From the NCBI RefSeq assembly GCF_029581275.1, contig NZ_CP120742.1, positions 124,001-188,000 on the forward strand: 64,000 nt of DNA, written 5' to 3'. Made by a program: the position numbers and the translations under genes. The stretch comes from Micromonospora sp. WMMD1155 (GTDB lineage: Bacteria; Actinomycetota; Actinomycetes; Mycobacteriales; Micromonosporaceae). Positions 42,486 to 50,102 of this stretch are shown here, in pieces. The notes under the pieces were generated by a model. It worked only from the letters and a program-made list of their open reading frames with translations, made no database searches and was not told the origin of the DNA. Every line of letters begins with the position of its first letter. The first letter of the stretch is position 1.

Positions 42486-43072
42486 GCGGGGGCACCTGAA
42501 GCTGCCCTCGACACGATCGGCCGACCGCGACCGGCCGCACCCTCGACCAACACGCCGCCGACCCCGTCTCCGCCCGCCGCGCGCCTGCCCGAAGCCGCCG
42601 CCAATCTGCGGCACCCGCGCACCGAGCTGCTGCTCGCGGCGGACCGACTGGGCGCCCTACCAATCAGCGAAGACGACGTGAGCGGTTCCATCAGCACGGT
42701 CGCCGGTCTTGGTAGAGACCGTTGGGGAGCTGGTCCGGGAGTACGTGTACGCCCGCAAGTGGGTCGACACCTTCATCAGCGACGAGGCTCGGGCCGCGTA
42801 CGCCGAGGCGAACCCGGGCTGGCCGATGCTGCGGCAACCCCGGCGCCACGGTCATGGTCGTTCTGCCGCACACCGACTCCTGCCGCCGGCAGAACCTCGC
42901 CGGACACGTCCCCCACATCAAGGGCAGCACGTCCGACGCCAGGCTTCGCCCGACCGGGAGCGTCAACCCGCTGTCGCTGTCCCAAGCCGACGCCGGGATC
43001 TACCGCGACCCGACCGAGAACCGCCTGTTCATCCTGCAGGCCGCGGCCGACGAGGCCCTCCCCCGCCACTGA
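42486..43072 (+). pseudogene. Hypothetical gene with two frameshifts
   Basis: Coding-like sequence passes through all three forward frames: ELLLAADRLGALPISEDDVS (to about 42708), then VETVGELVREYVYARKWVDT (42715-42835), then ATVMVVLPHTDSCRRQNLAG to a stop at 43070. No single frame covers it and no start codon precedes the first part. Either the gene is dead or the sequence contains two indel errors near 42710 and 42835. Confidence 0.6.
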
Positions 43073-43247
43073 CGGGCCGACGCATCACCACCCACCCCAC
43101 GAGCACCCGTCCGCGCCTGGGCAGCACCCCTCGGCGGCGCACCACGTCACGCGCCTGCCGCCCTGACCGTTGCCCGCGACCCGGCACACCACCGCCCGGC
43201 ACGCCACCGTGCCCGGCGCCCACCAGTTCCCACGGAAGGAAACCCTG

Positions 43248-44540
43248 ATGGAACAGCTGTCGCTGACGCCTGCCACGCAGGCCGTCCTCGACGCCCTGAC
43301 CGACCTCGGTCAGGGCGACGTCCACGAGTTGGCCGACAAGTCCGGCAAGGCCCGCTCGACCACCGACAAGGCGATCAAGACCCTGGCCGACGCCGGTGTC
43401 ATCGTCGCGGTGGACCCCGACGCCGATCCGGCCGAGGGCACCCCCGCCCGGTGGACCCTCGCCACGCCGGGCAACGCCGATACATTCTTGCCCGCCGACG
43501 CGGCCGGCGAGACCGAGATCGGCGACCCGGACCCCGACGACACGGCAGACCATCCGCACATGGAGGTAGGCCACCAGCCCACAGATGCGGTCCACGGCAG
43601 CGACGCCGAGACCGATCGACCGGACGACGGCAGCGATGCCGCCGTCGACACGCCTGACACCGAGACGGCGGACCAATCAGGCAGCCACAGCGACAGCGAC
43701 GACGCGACCGAGTTCGACGGCGCAACCGTGGACGACGCCGACCCTGGCGAGGACGAGCAGGCACCGATCGTCGCGGTCGTGCAGGCCGCCCGCCCTGGTG
43801 ACCGCAAGGTCATGGCCATCAAGGGCGTCCTGGCCGACTACGGAGACATCGGCGCCACGCTGGACCTGATCGTGGGCGAGAGCGGTATCAGTCACCCGAC
43901 CGCCTCTCGGCTGCTGACCGCTATGGAGCAGGCTGACGCCGCTCGCCGGCTGCCCGGCCTGCCGCAGCGGTGGATCGCCGGCCCGACCAAGGCCAGCGAG
44001 GTCGACCCGAACCCGGAACCGCCCCGCTGCCCGCTGTGCTACCAGGTCATCCGTGGCCTGGCGACCGCGCCGACTGCCACGGCGGCGGTGCTGCCCTTGA
44101 TCCGCCCAGACGGCACGCTGCACGTCGTCGCGCCGGACGGCGAAACCCACGTCGTCACCCTGCCCCGTCGCACTCCGCCGCGCGCGCCGGGCATCACTGC
44201 GAGTGTGGGCCGCGGTGACGCGACCGCCAACGCCGACGGCAGCCAGCCGTTCGGCCGGGGCGAGTTGGAGAAGCTGACTCTCGACGTCCTGGCCGCGAAC
44301 CCGGGCCGGCCGATGAGTCCACAGGACATCGCCACCGCCATCAGCGGGCAGCTCGGCCGCGCGGTCAGCTCCGGGGCCGTCCGCAACAACTGCACCAAGG
44401 CCGCCGCCGCCGGCCGGATCCTCCTGGTCTCCGATGCGCCACTGACCTTCACCTACCCGGCCCAGTCGGACCCGAGCCCCACCGGGAGTACCAGCGCGCA
44501 CCACCCCGACCTGGACGACAACGACGCCGATCAGTCCTGA
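43248..44540 (+). CDS. Putative DNA-binding protein with several winged helices
   Basis: 430 residues. Three helix-turn-helix-like segments: LGQGDVHELADKSGKARSTT (about 22-41), DYGDIGATLDLIVGESGISH (about 203-222) and GRPMSPQDIATAISGQLGR (about 361-379), with an acidic, Thr/Asp-rich linker (about 80-180). A zinc-like CPLCYQ lies near 264. The domain organisation suggests a multi-site DNA-binding regulator or partition-like protein. GGAAGGAAACC precedes the ATG. Confidence 0.6.
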   Translation: MEQLSLTPATQAVLDALTDLGQGDVHELADKSGKARSTTDKAIKTLADAGVIVAVDPDADPAEGTPARWTLATPGNADTFLPADAAGETEIGDPDPDDTADHPHMEVGHQPTDAVHGSDAETDRPDDGSDAAVDTPDTETADQSGSHSDSDDATEFDGATVDDADPGEDEQAPIVAVVQAARPGDRKVMAIKGVLADYGDIGATLDLIVGESGISHPTASRLLTAMEQADAARRLPGLPQRWIAGPTKASEVDPNPEPPRCPLCYQVIRGLATAPTATAAVLPLIRPDGTLHVVAPDGETHVVTLPRRTPPRAPGITASVGRGDATANADGSQPFGRGELEKLTLDVLAANPGRPMSPQDIATAISGQLGRAVSSGAVRNNCTKAAAAGRILLVSDAPLTFTYPAQSDPSPTGSTSAHHPDLDDNDADQS

Positions 44541-44561
44541 CCCCCACCATCCCCAACTCAT

Positions 44562-44595
44562 CGCGGGGGCCGAGCGGGTGCGCTCGGCCCCCGCG
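44562..44595 (+). terminator. Intercistronic hairpin
   Basis: CGCGGGGGCCGAGCG with exact complement and loop GGTG (15 bp), ending 12 bases before the AAGGAGAACCCC ribosome site of the DUF932 gene. No T-run. Confidence 0.55.
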
Positions 44596-44618
44596 GGCAT
44601 ATCGAGAAGGAGAACCCC

Positions 44619-45608
44619 GTGCCCCACGAACTGGAAACGTTCGTCGACGGAACGACCGCCTTCGCCAGCGCACGTCTGTCGGCCTGGCACCAGCTGGGCA
44701 CCGTCACCCAGGACACGATGAAGGCCGAGGAGATCATGGCCGCCGCCCGGCTCGGCGACTGGGGCGTGCGGACCATCCGCACCGTCGGCATCGACATCGT
44801 CGACGGAGTCGAGGTGCAGATCCCCGCGGACGACAAGCGCATGACCGTGCGCCGCAACCCGGTCACCGGCGAGACCGAGTACCTGGGCATCGTCGGCACC
44901 GACTACACCGTGGTCCAGAACGAGCAGTGCGCCGAGATGCTCGACCGCCTCGTCGATCAGGTGGGCGGCGCCCACTTCGAAACAGCCGGCAGCCTCCGTC
45001 GCGGCAAGTCGGTGTTCGTCACGATGAAGCTGCCGACGGCTATGGAAATCGCTGGAGTGGACCGGCTGGATCTCTACCTGATTGGCACAACTTCGCACGA
45101 CGGCACCGCGGCGCTGCGGGTGGACGCCAGCCCGATCAGGGTCGTGTGCGCGAACACCCAACGCGCCGCGTTTACCCACTCTGCCGGGCACTACACGTTC
45201 CGACACACCTCCAACGTCAACTCCCAAATCAGCCAGGCCCGCGAGGCGCTGGGCCTGATGTGGACATACATGGAGACGTTCGAAAAGGCCGCCGAGGGAA
45301 TGCTCCAGACCGAGCTGACCATGCGCGAGTTCGAGAAAGTCGTCGCCGAGGTCTGGCCGGTCAAGGACACCGCGTCCGAGCAGACCCACAACAACGCCAA
45401 GCAGCGCCTTGGCACCCTCAAATACCTGATCCGCGAGGCCGACACCCAGAAAGCCATCACCGGCACCCGGTGGGCCGGCTACCAGGCCATCACCGAGTAC
45501 CTCGACCACTACCAGCCCGCCAAAAACGAGTTCGCCCGCGCCAACCGGGTGCTCACCGGCAACGTCGGCGAGCTGAAGGTGGCCGCTTTCGACCTGCTGA
45601 AGGTCTGA
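44619..45608 (+). CDS. DUF932 phage/plasmid-like protein
   Basis: 329 residues, the TIGR03299/DUF932 type found in phages and plasmids: TAFASARLSAWHQLGTVTQD at the start, GIVGTDYTVVQNEQCAEMLD near 95, GTTSHDGTAALRVDASPIRVVCANT near 155, and a helical C-terminus. Function unknown; a role in DNA metabolism after entry is often proposed. GTG start with AAGGAG 6 bases upstream. Confidence 0.85.
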   Translation: MPHELETFVDGTTAFASARLSAWHQLGTVTQDTMKAEEIMAAARLGDWGVRTIRTVGIDIVDGVEVQIPADDKRMTVRRNPVTGETEYLGIVGTDYTVVQNEQCAEMLDRLVDQVGGAHFETAGSLRRGKSVFVTMKLPTAMEIAGVDRLDLYLIGTTSHDGTAALRVDASPIRVVCANTQRAAFTHSAGHYTFRHTSNVNSQISQAREALGLMWTYMETFEKAAEGMLQTELTMREFEKVVAEVWPVKDTASEQTHNNAKQRLGTLKYLIREADTQKAITGTRWAGYQAITEYLDHYQPAKNEFARANRVLTGNVGELKVAAFDLLKV

Positions 45609-45622
45609 CCGCACCTCGACCC

Positions 45623-45656
45623 GTCGGGGCAGCGGTCCACAGACCGCTGCCCCGAC
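45623..45656 (+). terminator. Intercistronic hairpin
   Basis: GTCGGGGCAGCGGTC with exact complement, loop CACA (15 bp), 15 bases after the DUF932 stop. No T-run. Confidence 0.55.
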
Positions 45657-45676
45657 CTGCACCCAGAGGACCATCC

Positions 45677-45730
45677 ATGGCGCTGCCGAGCACGACCCGG
45701 CGCGCGTCAGACCGGACGGACCGCCGATGA
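45677..45730 (+). CDS. 17-residue leader ORF
   Basis: ATG at 45677 with AGAGGA 6 bases upstream encodes MALPSTTRRASDRTDRR and stops at 45728-45730, overlapping the next ATG (ATGA). The overlap and the lack of any other ribosome site for the following gene suggest it couples translation. It could instead be chance. Confidence 0.35.
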   Translation: MALPSTTRRASDRTDRR

Positions 45731-46128
45731 TCCGCCACATCCGTCACCCCCACGACCTCCGACAGTCGGTGTGTGGGCTGCCCGCTGCCGACGTTCAGCG
45801 ATGGGAGACCGAAGACCCGCCGAGCGTCGAGTCAACCTGCGAAGACTGCTACACCCTGCTCCCCGAAGCCGCCCGACCCGACGACGCCAACCACCCACCC
45901 GGAGATCCCACGCTCATCGACACGCTGCGGCGTATCGTCGCCAACCGGCAGCACGCCAAGATCGACGGCATCCTCGTCGACCTGTGGTCAGCCAGCGTCA
46001 CCGTCCTCATCTGGGACCACCTCCGCGACGACAAGCGGCAACAGCTGCTGACCCTGCCATCACACGAGCTGATCCTGCGCTGCATCGCGATCTACACCTG
46101 CCTCACCGCGAAGAAGGACCACCAGTAA
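45727..46128 (+). CDS. Small hypothetical protein
   Basis: 133 residues. A Cys-x2-Cys (CEDCYTLL, about 37-44) follows a lone Cys at 16, as in a small zinc fold, then a helical C-terminus with GILVDLWSASVTVLIWDHL. No family recognised. No ribosome site of its own; probably coupled to the short ORF before it. Confidence 0.55.
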   Translation: MIRHIRHPHDLRQSVCGLPAADVQRWETEDPPSVESTCEDCYTLLPEAARPDDANHPPGDPTLIDTLRRIVANRQHAKIDGILVDLWSASVTVLIWDHLRDDKRQQLLTLPSHELILRCIAIYTCLTAKKDHQ

Positions 46129-46593
46129 CCGGCCCTCACGTACCTGAATGGTTCCACTTCAGGCCGTGGGTGTTCTCGATCGACGCCGCGCAGGCGCTGA
46201 TCGCGGCGTCGCCCCGCGACACCCGACCCCCTTGGACGTGCCAGCGTAGGCCCGCCGCAAACGGCCTTGCCCATCTCGACAACCCCAACCCGTGGGCAAC
46301 CAGCCTCAAGCGTCAACGAACCGCCGCCCGCCACGCTGCCCATCGACAGGACCCACCGCCTCGACCGCGCCTGACGCAGAACACATGCCGCAACTGCCAG
46401 CCTACGTGCTCACCGTCGAGGGACCCCGCCAGATCCAGGACGACCTGCTCCCCCGACCACGTGGCACCTCCACCATCCCGCCGTCGAACCCATGCCGGCC
46501 TGACACCCCCAACCCACCGCGTACGCCTCGGAAGCCGCCCCAACGCCGGCGGCGACCGAGGCGTACGCGCATTCACCCCTTGCCGAGGAACCC
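46129..46593 (+). other. Gap with traces of a small gene
   Basis: One forward frame reads PEWFHFRPWVFSIDAAQALI (46147-46206), which is protein-like, but no start codon precedes it. The rest to 46593 is proline- and arginine-rich in every frame. Most likely a decayed small gene. Confidence 0.35.
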
Positions 46594-46923
46594 GTGACGT
46601 ACACGCCACCGTGGCGCAGGGTCTGCGACTGCCGCTGCATCATTCACCACCGCCTGCCGCGCACCACCTACAACGAGCCCGGCTGCGCCTGCACCATCAC
46701 CTGCGCCACCCAGCCACTCACGCTGCTGGTCCACCAGCTGGGCCGCGCATTCTTCCTCGACCAGGGCGGAGACCTCTGGCACGTCCCCGCCATGACCCAG
46801 GGCACTTGGGACTGGGACAACGCCGCAAGGGTCGACACTGGCGCCGACGGCTACGACGCCGGCTCCGTCATCGAGCAACTGCTACGCCAGGCCGCCAACG
46901 TCCTCGGCACGTCCACCGACTGA
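46594..46923 (+). CDS. Cysteine-rich small protein
   Basis: 109 residues. The start carries CDCRCIIHHRLP then GCACTITC, a cluster of seven Cys and two His that should bind metal; the second part reads GGDLWHVPAMTQGTWDWDN. GTG start with GAGGAA upstream. A second, split copy of the same design follows at 47002-47327. Function unknown. Confidence 0.55.
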   Translation: MTYTPPWRRVCDCRCIIHHRLPRTTYNEPGCACTITCATQPLTLLVHQLGRAFFLDQGGDLWHVPAMTQGTWDWDNAARVDTGADGYDAGSVIEQLLRQAANVLGTSTD

Positions 46924-46938
46924 CCCGACCGCTCAAGG

Positions 46939-46962
46939 TGGGCCGTCCATGCGGGCGGCCCA
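46939..46962 (+). terminator. Intercistronic hairpin
   Basis: TGGGCCG with exact complement (7 bp), 10-base loop, followed by CCTTTTC at 46969-46975. A possible weak terminator after the Cys-rich gene. Confidence 0.4.
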
Positions 46963-47001
46963 CGACGACCTTTTCGTGCTTCACGACTAAGGAAGACATC
47001 T

Positions 47002-47121
47002 CTGCACCGCGCCTACCGCAACGCCCGCGAACGCGCCTGCGACTGCCGCTGCCCGATCCACCACGACCAACCGCGCTCGATCTACAACAACCCCGACTGC
47101 CACTGCCTGGCCAACCCATGA
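47002..47121 (+). CDS. Cysteine-rich micro-ORF with non-standard start
   Basis: 39 residues, beginning at CTG 47002 and reading HRAYRNARERACDCRCPIHH, then CHCLANP. It matches the Cys-rich half of the gene at 46594. AAGGAAG at 46989-46995 stands 6 bases from the CTG; no ATG, GTG or TTG is available. Its stop overlaps the next ATG (ATGA). Confidence 0.35.
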   Translation: MHRAYRNARERACDCRCPIHHDQPRSIYNNPDCHCLANP

Positions 47122-47327
47122 CCCCGCTCGCCCCACAGATCAACGGCGTCGGGTTCCTCGATGACGCCAACGCCCTCTGGTACCTGCCCAGCTTGGAGCC
47201 CGGCCATTGGGACTGGCGCTACGCCACCCCCGTCGACGTGGACCCGCTGTTCCCGGCCAGCACCCTGTTCACCGGTCTCCTCCGCAAGACCCACGCCGCG
47301 CTGCTCCCCGTTCTCTACCGCCTCTAA
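47118..47327 (+). CDS. Small hypothetical protein, second half of a split paralogue
   Basis: 69 residues, MTPLAPQINGVGFLDDANAL, then WYLPSLEPGHWDWRYATPV, matching LWHVPAMTQGTWDWDN in the gene at 46594. So one gene there corresponds to two coupled ORFs here. No family recognised. Confidence 0.5.
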   Translation: MTPLAPQINGVGFLDDANALWYLPSLEPGHWDWRYATPVDVDPLFPASTLFTGLLRKTHAALLPVLYRL

Positions 47328-47402
47328 AACTCACGACGCGGCGTCCAGCCGTGCACCCGCACGCAGACCGACCCCTTCCGGCTATCCCGAGAGGCCACCA
47401 CC

Positions 47403-48419
47403 ATGACAAAGATCATCATCAGTGTCGTTACCGTCGTCGTCATCGCCTGTTTCGGCCTACCCCTCCTGCTGCTGTCCTACGTCACCGGCGGCGGCCCTGG
47501 CGGATGTGCCATCGCCGCCCCACCCGGCCGCCCCTCTGGGCAGCCGCCCGGCCCTGGCCGATGGGACGCGGAGCAACTCGACATCGCCGCCACGATCATC
47601 GACGTCGGGGTCGCCAAAGGCGTACCCCGCTGGGGCTGGATCGTCGCCGTCGCTACCGCCATGCAGGAATCCGGCCTGCGTAACCTGCCCTTCCTCGGCG
47701 ACCGCAACGACCACGACTCCATCGGCGTCTTCCAGCAACGCCCCAGCCAAGGCTGGGGCACCATCGCACAACTGTCCAGGCCCGCCTACCAGGCCGGCAC
47801 GTTCTTCGACAAGCTCCAGACCGTGCCCGGCTGGAAGACGATGCCGCTCACCCAGGCCGCGCAAGCCGTCCAGGTGTCCGCCTTCCCTGACGCCTACGCC
47901 ACGTGGACCGACGACGCCCTGCACCTCGTAGAGCAGTTGACCAGCACCCTTGCCGACTGCGCCACCGACGCCCTGGACGCGCTCCCCGCCGGGTTCGCGT
48001 TACCCGCCAACACCCCACCCGCCGTAACAACCGCCATCTCCTGGGCCGTGAACCAACTGGGCGCGCCCTACCACTTCGGCGGCTCCTGCACCGACCCGCA
48101 CTCCGGCGACCCCGACAAACAATGCGACTGCTCCTCGCTCATGCAATCGGCCTACCGGGCCGCCGGCATCACCATCCCACGCGTCACCACCGACCAAGTC
48201 GATGCCGGACAGCCGGTGGCCGACCCGACGCTTCTGCGACCCGGCGACCTCGTGTTCATCCCCGGCAGCCAAGGCACCGGGGCCAATCCCCGCCATGTCG
48301 GTATGTACATCGGGAAGGAATTAATCCTTCAAGCGCCAAGAACCGGCGACGTGGTCAAGATTTCGCGGCTCAGCAACTGGTTGGGCCAGATCGCCGCCAT
48401 CAGGCGGGTTGGGCCGTAA
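47403..48419 (+). CDS. Bifunctional cell-wall hydrolase (lytic transglycosylase-like + NlpC/P60)
   Basis: 338 residues, exported by an N-terminal membrane anchor (about 4-27). Residues about 55-190 resemble a transglycosylase-like domain (GWIVAVATAMQESGLRNL with the catalytic-type Glu, SIGVFQQRPSQGWG). The C-terminal NlpC/P60 domain has the nucleophile Cys in CDCSSLMQSAY (about 239-249) and His in NPRHVGMYIG (about 295-304). Gram-positive T4SSs use such VirB1-like enzymes to open the wall for the channel. It ends the plus-strand accessory run. Confidence 0.88.
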   Translation: MTKIIISVVTVVVIACFGLPLLLLSYVTGGGPGGCAIAAPPGRPSGQPPGPGRWDAEQLDIAATIIDVGVAKGVPRWGWIVAVATAMQESGLRNLPFLGDRNDHDSIGVFQQRPSQGWGTIAQLSRPAYQAGTFFDKLQTVPGWKTMPLTQAAQAVQVSAFPDAYATWTDDALHLVEQLTSTLADCATDALDALPAGFALPANTPPAVTTAISWAVNQLGAPYHFGGSCTDPHSGDPDKQCDCSSLMQSAYRAAGITIPRVTTDQVDAGQPVADPTLLRPGDLVFIPGSQGTGANPRHVGMYIGKELILQAPRTGDVVKISRLSNWLGQIAAIRRVGP

Positions 48420-48460
48420 CAACATCGTTGGACGTCACCTCGATCCCGCTTGGAGCCCCA

Positions 48461-48758
48461 TCACTGCAGCCTTGGTGAGCGAACCGCAGCAGATCCGGAT
48501 GTCCTGATCAAGCCTGGCCTGCCTCCGGCTGCGTCCATGACGGGTTGAAGCTGAACGAGGATCATCCAGTTATCACCATCGGCGCAGTACGTCGCCCGGA
48601 CACGGTATTCGCTCGGGCGTAGATCGATCACGAGGTGGTTGTCGAGCTCCAACTCCGGTACGGGCCACGTCGACCCGGTCGATGTGCAGCGCCGACTGCA
48701 CCGGATGTGCCGGCGGCTCGACTGGGTGTACGACGAACTGTGTCTGTCTTTCTCCCAC
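48461..48758 (-). pseudogene. Small hypothetical gene with a frameshift
   Basis: The minus strand reads MGERQTQFVVHPVEPPAHPV to about 48665 and then, after one extra base, ELELDNHLVIDLRPSEYRVR and NWMILVQLQPVMDAAG in the next frame. The two parts make sense only together. GGTGGGAG stands at the start. Dead gene or one-base sequence error. Confidence 0.5.
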
Positions 48759-48843
48759 CGACTCGCTTAATACCTCTCGGTCGAAGCACCAACTGTTGCC
48801 TCACGGTCGCCCCGGCGAGTTGTTTGCTCTGTTCGAAGATCGG

Positions 48844-48942
48844 TCATGCCTTGGCCTCCCGGCCGCGCGTGGCCTTCAGTAGGCGCCAGGACGTCAGCGC
48901 CTCGTTGGTGAGGTCAGACAAGAGCATCTGCCGGTGTGTCAT
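48844..48942 (-). CDS. Very small ORF
   Basis: 32 residues, MTHRQMLLSDLTNEALTSWR then LLKATRGREAKA. Amphipathic and protein-like; its stop overlaps an ATG that opens a 26-residue ORF (ATGA at 48844-48847). It lies just upstream of the broken gene at 48461 and could be part of the same lost operon. Confidence 0.35.
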   Translation of the reverse strand: MTHRQMLLSDLTNEALTSWRLLKATRGREAKA

Positions 48943-50102
48943 CCCGCGAGCCTATTGGCCGACCCAGGCATTCGCCTTCTGCCGTCAGGCCTGGGTTGCG
49001 CCCGGGGTTTAGGTCAACCCCGGCGCGCTTCAGCACGGCAGGTACCTCCGCAGTCCCGACCACAGGGCTGGCCTTCGCCGGCTCATTCACTCACGCTTGG
49101 GCATGCAATCCGGTGCGGACGGCGGCACTTGCCTCCTCACCCACGGATGCTGCCTTTCACACCGCCAGCACCCCAGCGTCCCGCCTACTGCCTCGGACAG
49201 CATCTCCTCTTGCTGACGGGGGCAGTAAGCCACCCAGACGAAGCGACCGTGGACGCCGCCGTCATCTTCGACGTCTTCTGCGCGCCTTATTTGATCCATT
49301 CTTGCACCCTCTTCCGATGATCGGTTTCATGCGATGCCACCTTTCCATGGACTGGTACATCGACATTCTCGGGATCGAACTCGAGCCCAGTCCAACCGTA
49401 GCCATGCCGCTCGTCATTCGCAAGCCATTCATCGTCGCACGCGAATGGGTACGCCGACTCGGCGCACTCTTAAAGTCCCCTGACCAGCCACAACACCCTG
49501 AGAAGGAATTTCCCAGCCCTCAAGGGTCGGCCATGTGGGGGTACACGCAAGTTAGTTCGACGATTTATAGGCTATTCAAACTACAGAAAGAGCCCACAGC
49601 TAATAATGATCGGCCCGAAAGCCGGTTCCGCGACTTCTCCCCATACGGCTACTTACGCCTACCGTCTCTCAGGCTTACCTACGACAGTCAGCTCATCGAC
49701 ATGAGCGGATGCTATTGCCTGTTATCGAGAGCCAGATGCGTTCCGCCGCCGTTCTTTGAGGTTCTGATGAAGTGCTGGGGCGAGCGCAGCGCCGGCAACC
49801 AAGAACGATCTGAGTGGCATGAAGGCTCCGCCTACGAGGCGACCGATGCCTCGGAGGTTGATGGCGGTGGCCGTCGCATGACCCAGGCCAAACGAGGACG
49901 AACAAGTCCGGCTTCCCGCCACACCCGCCACACGGAGGTGACCAGGTCGAGCTGGTCGGGCCGGCAGCAGGAAGGGGGGTAAGCGCGGTGGCGGTTTCGA
50001 CGGCCTACGGCGACGTGCTGATGCACGGGCCCGGACGGGGTGCGGCGAACGGACCGGGGGGACGGCGTTGAAACGTGCGCGGTGCGGCCTGGCGGGAGAC
50101 GG
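48943..50102. other. Gene-poor stretch between the hydrolase module and the regulator
   Basis: A long plus-strand frame (48936-49982) exists, but its protein is compositionally like noise and has no ribosome site. Only the minus-strand remnant at 49287-49469 looks like former coding DNA. The stretch is less G+C-rich than its surroundings. Confidence 0.5.
49287..49469 (-). pseudogene. C-terminal scrap of an unknown gene
   Basis: The minus strand gives AYPFACDDEWLANDERHGYG, then FDPENVDVPVHGKVASHETD and RKRVQEWIK to a TAA at 49287. It is acidic and protein-like, but the same frame is stopped at 49470-49472 and no start codon lies between. Family unknown. Confidence 0.4.

Noticed and set aside
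45771..47327. 518-codon plus-strand frame
   Set aside because: It crosses several smaller, better supported genes in other frames and is Arg/Pro-rich throughout.
48936..49982. 348-codon plus-strand frame
   Set aside because: No ribosome site, noise-like composition, and a protein-like segment lies on the opposite strand at 49287-49469.
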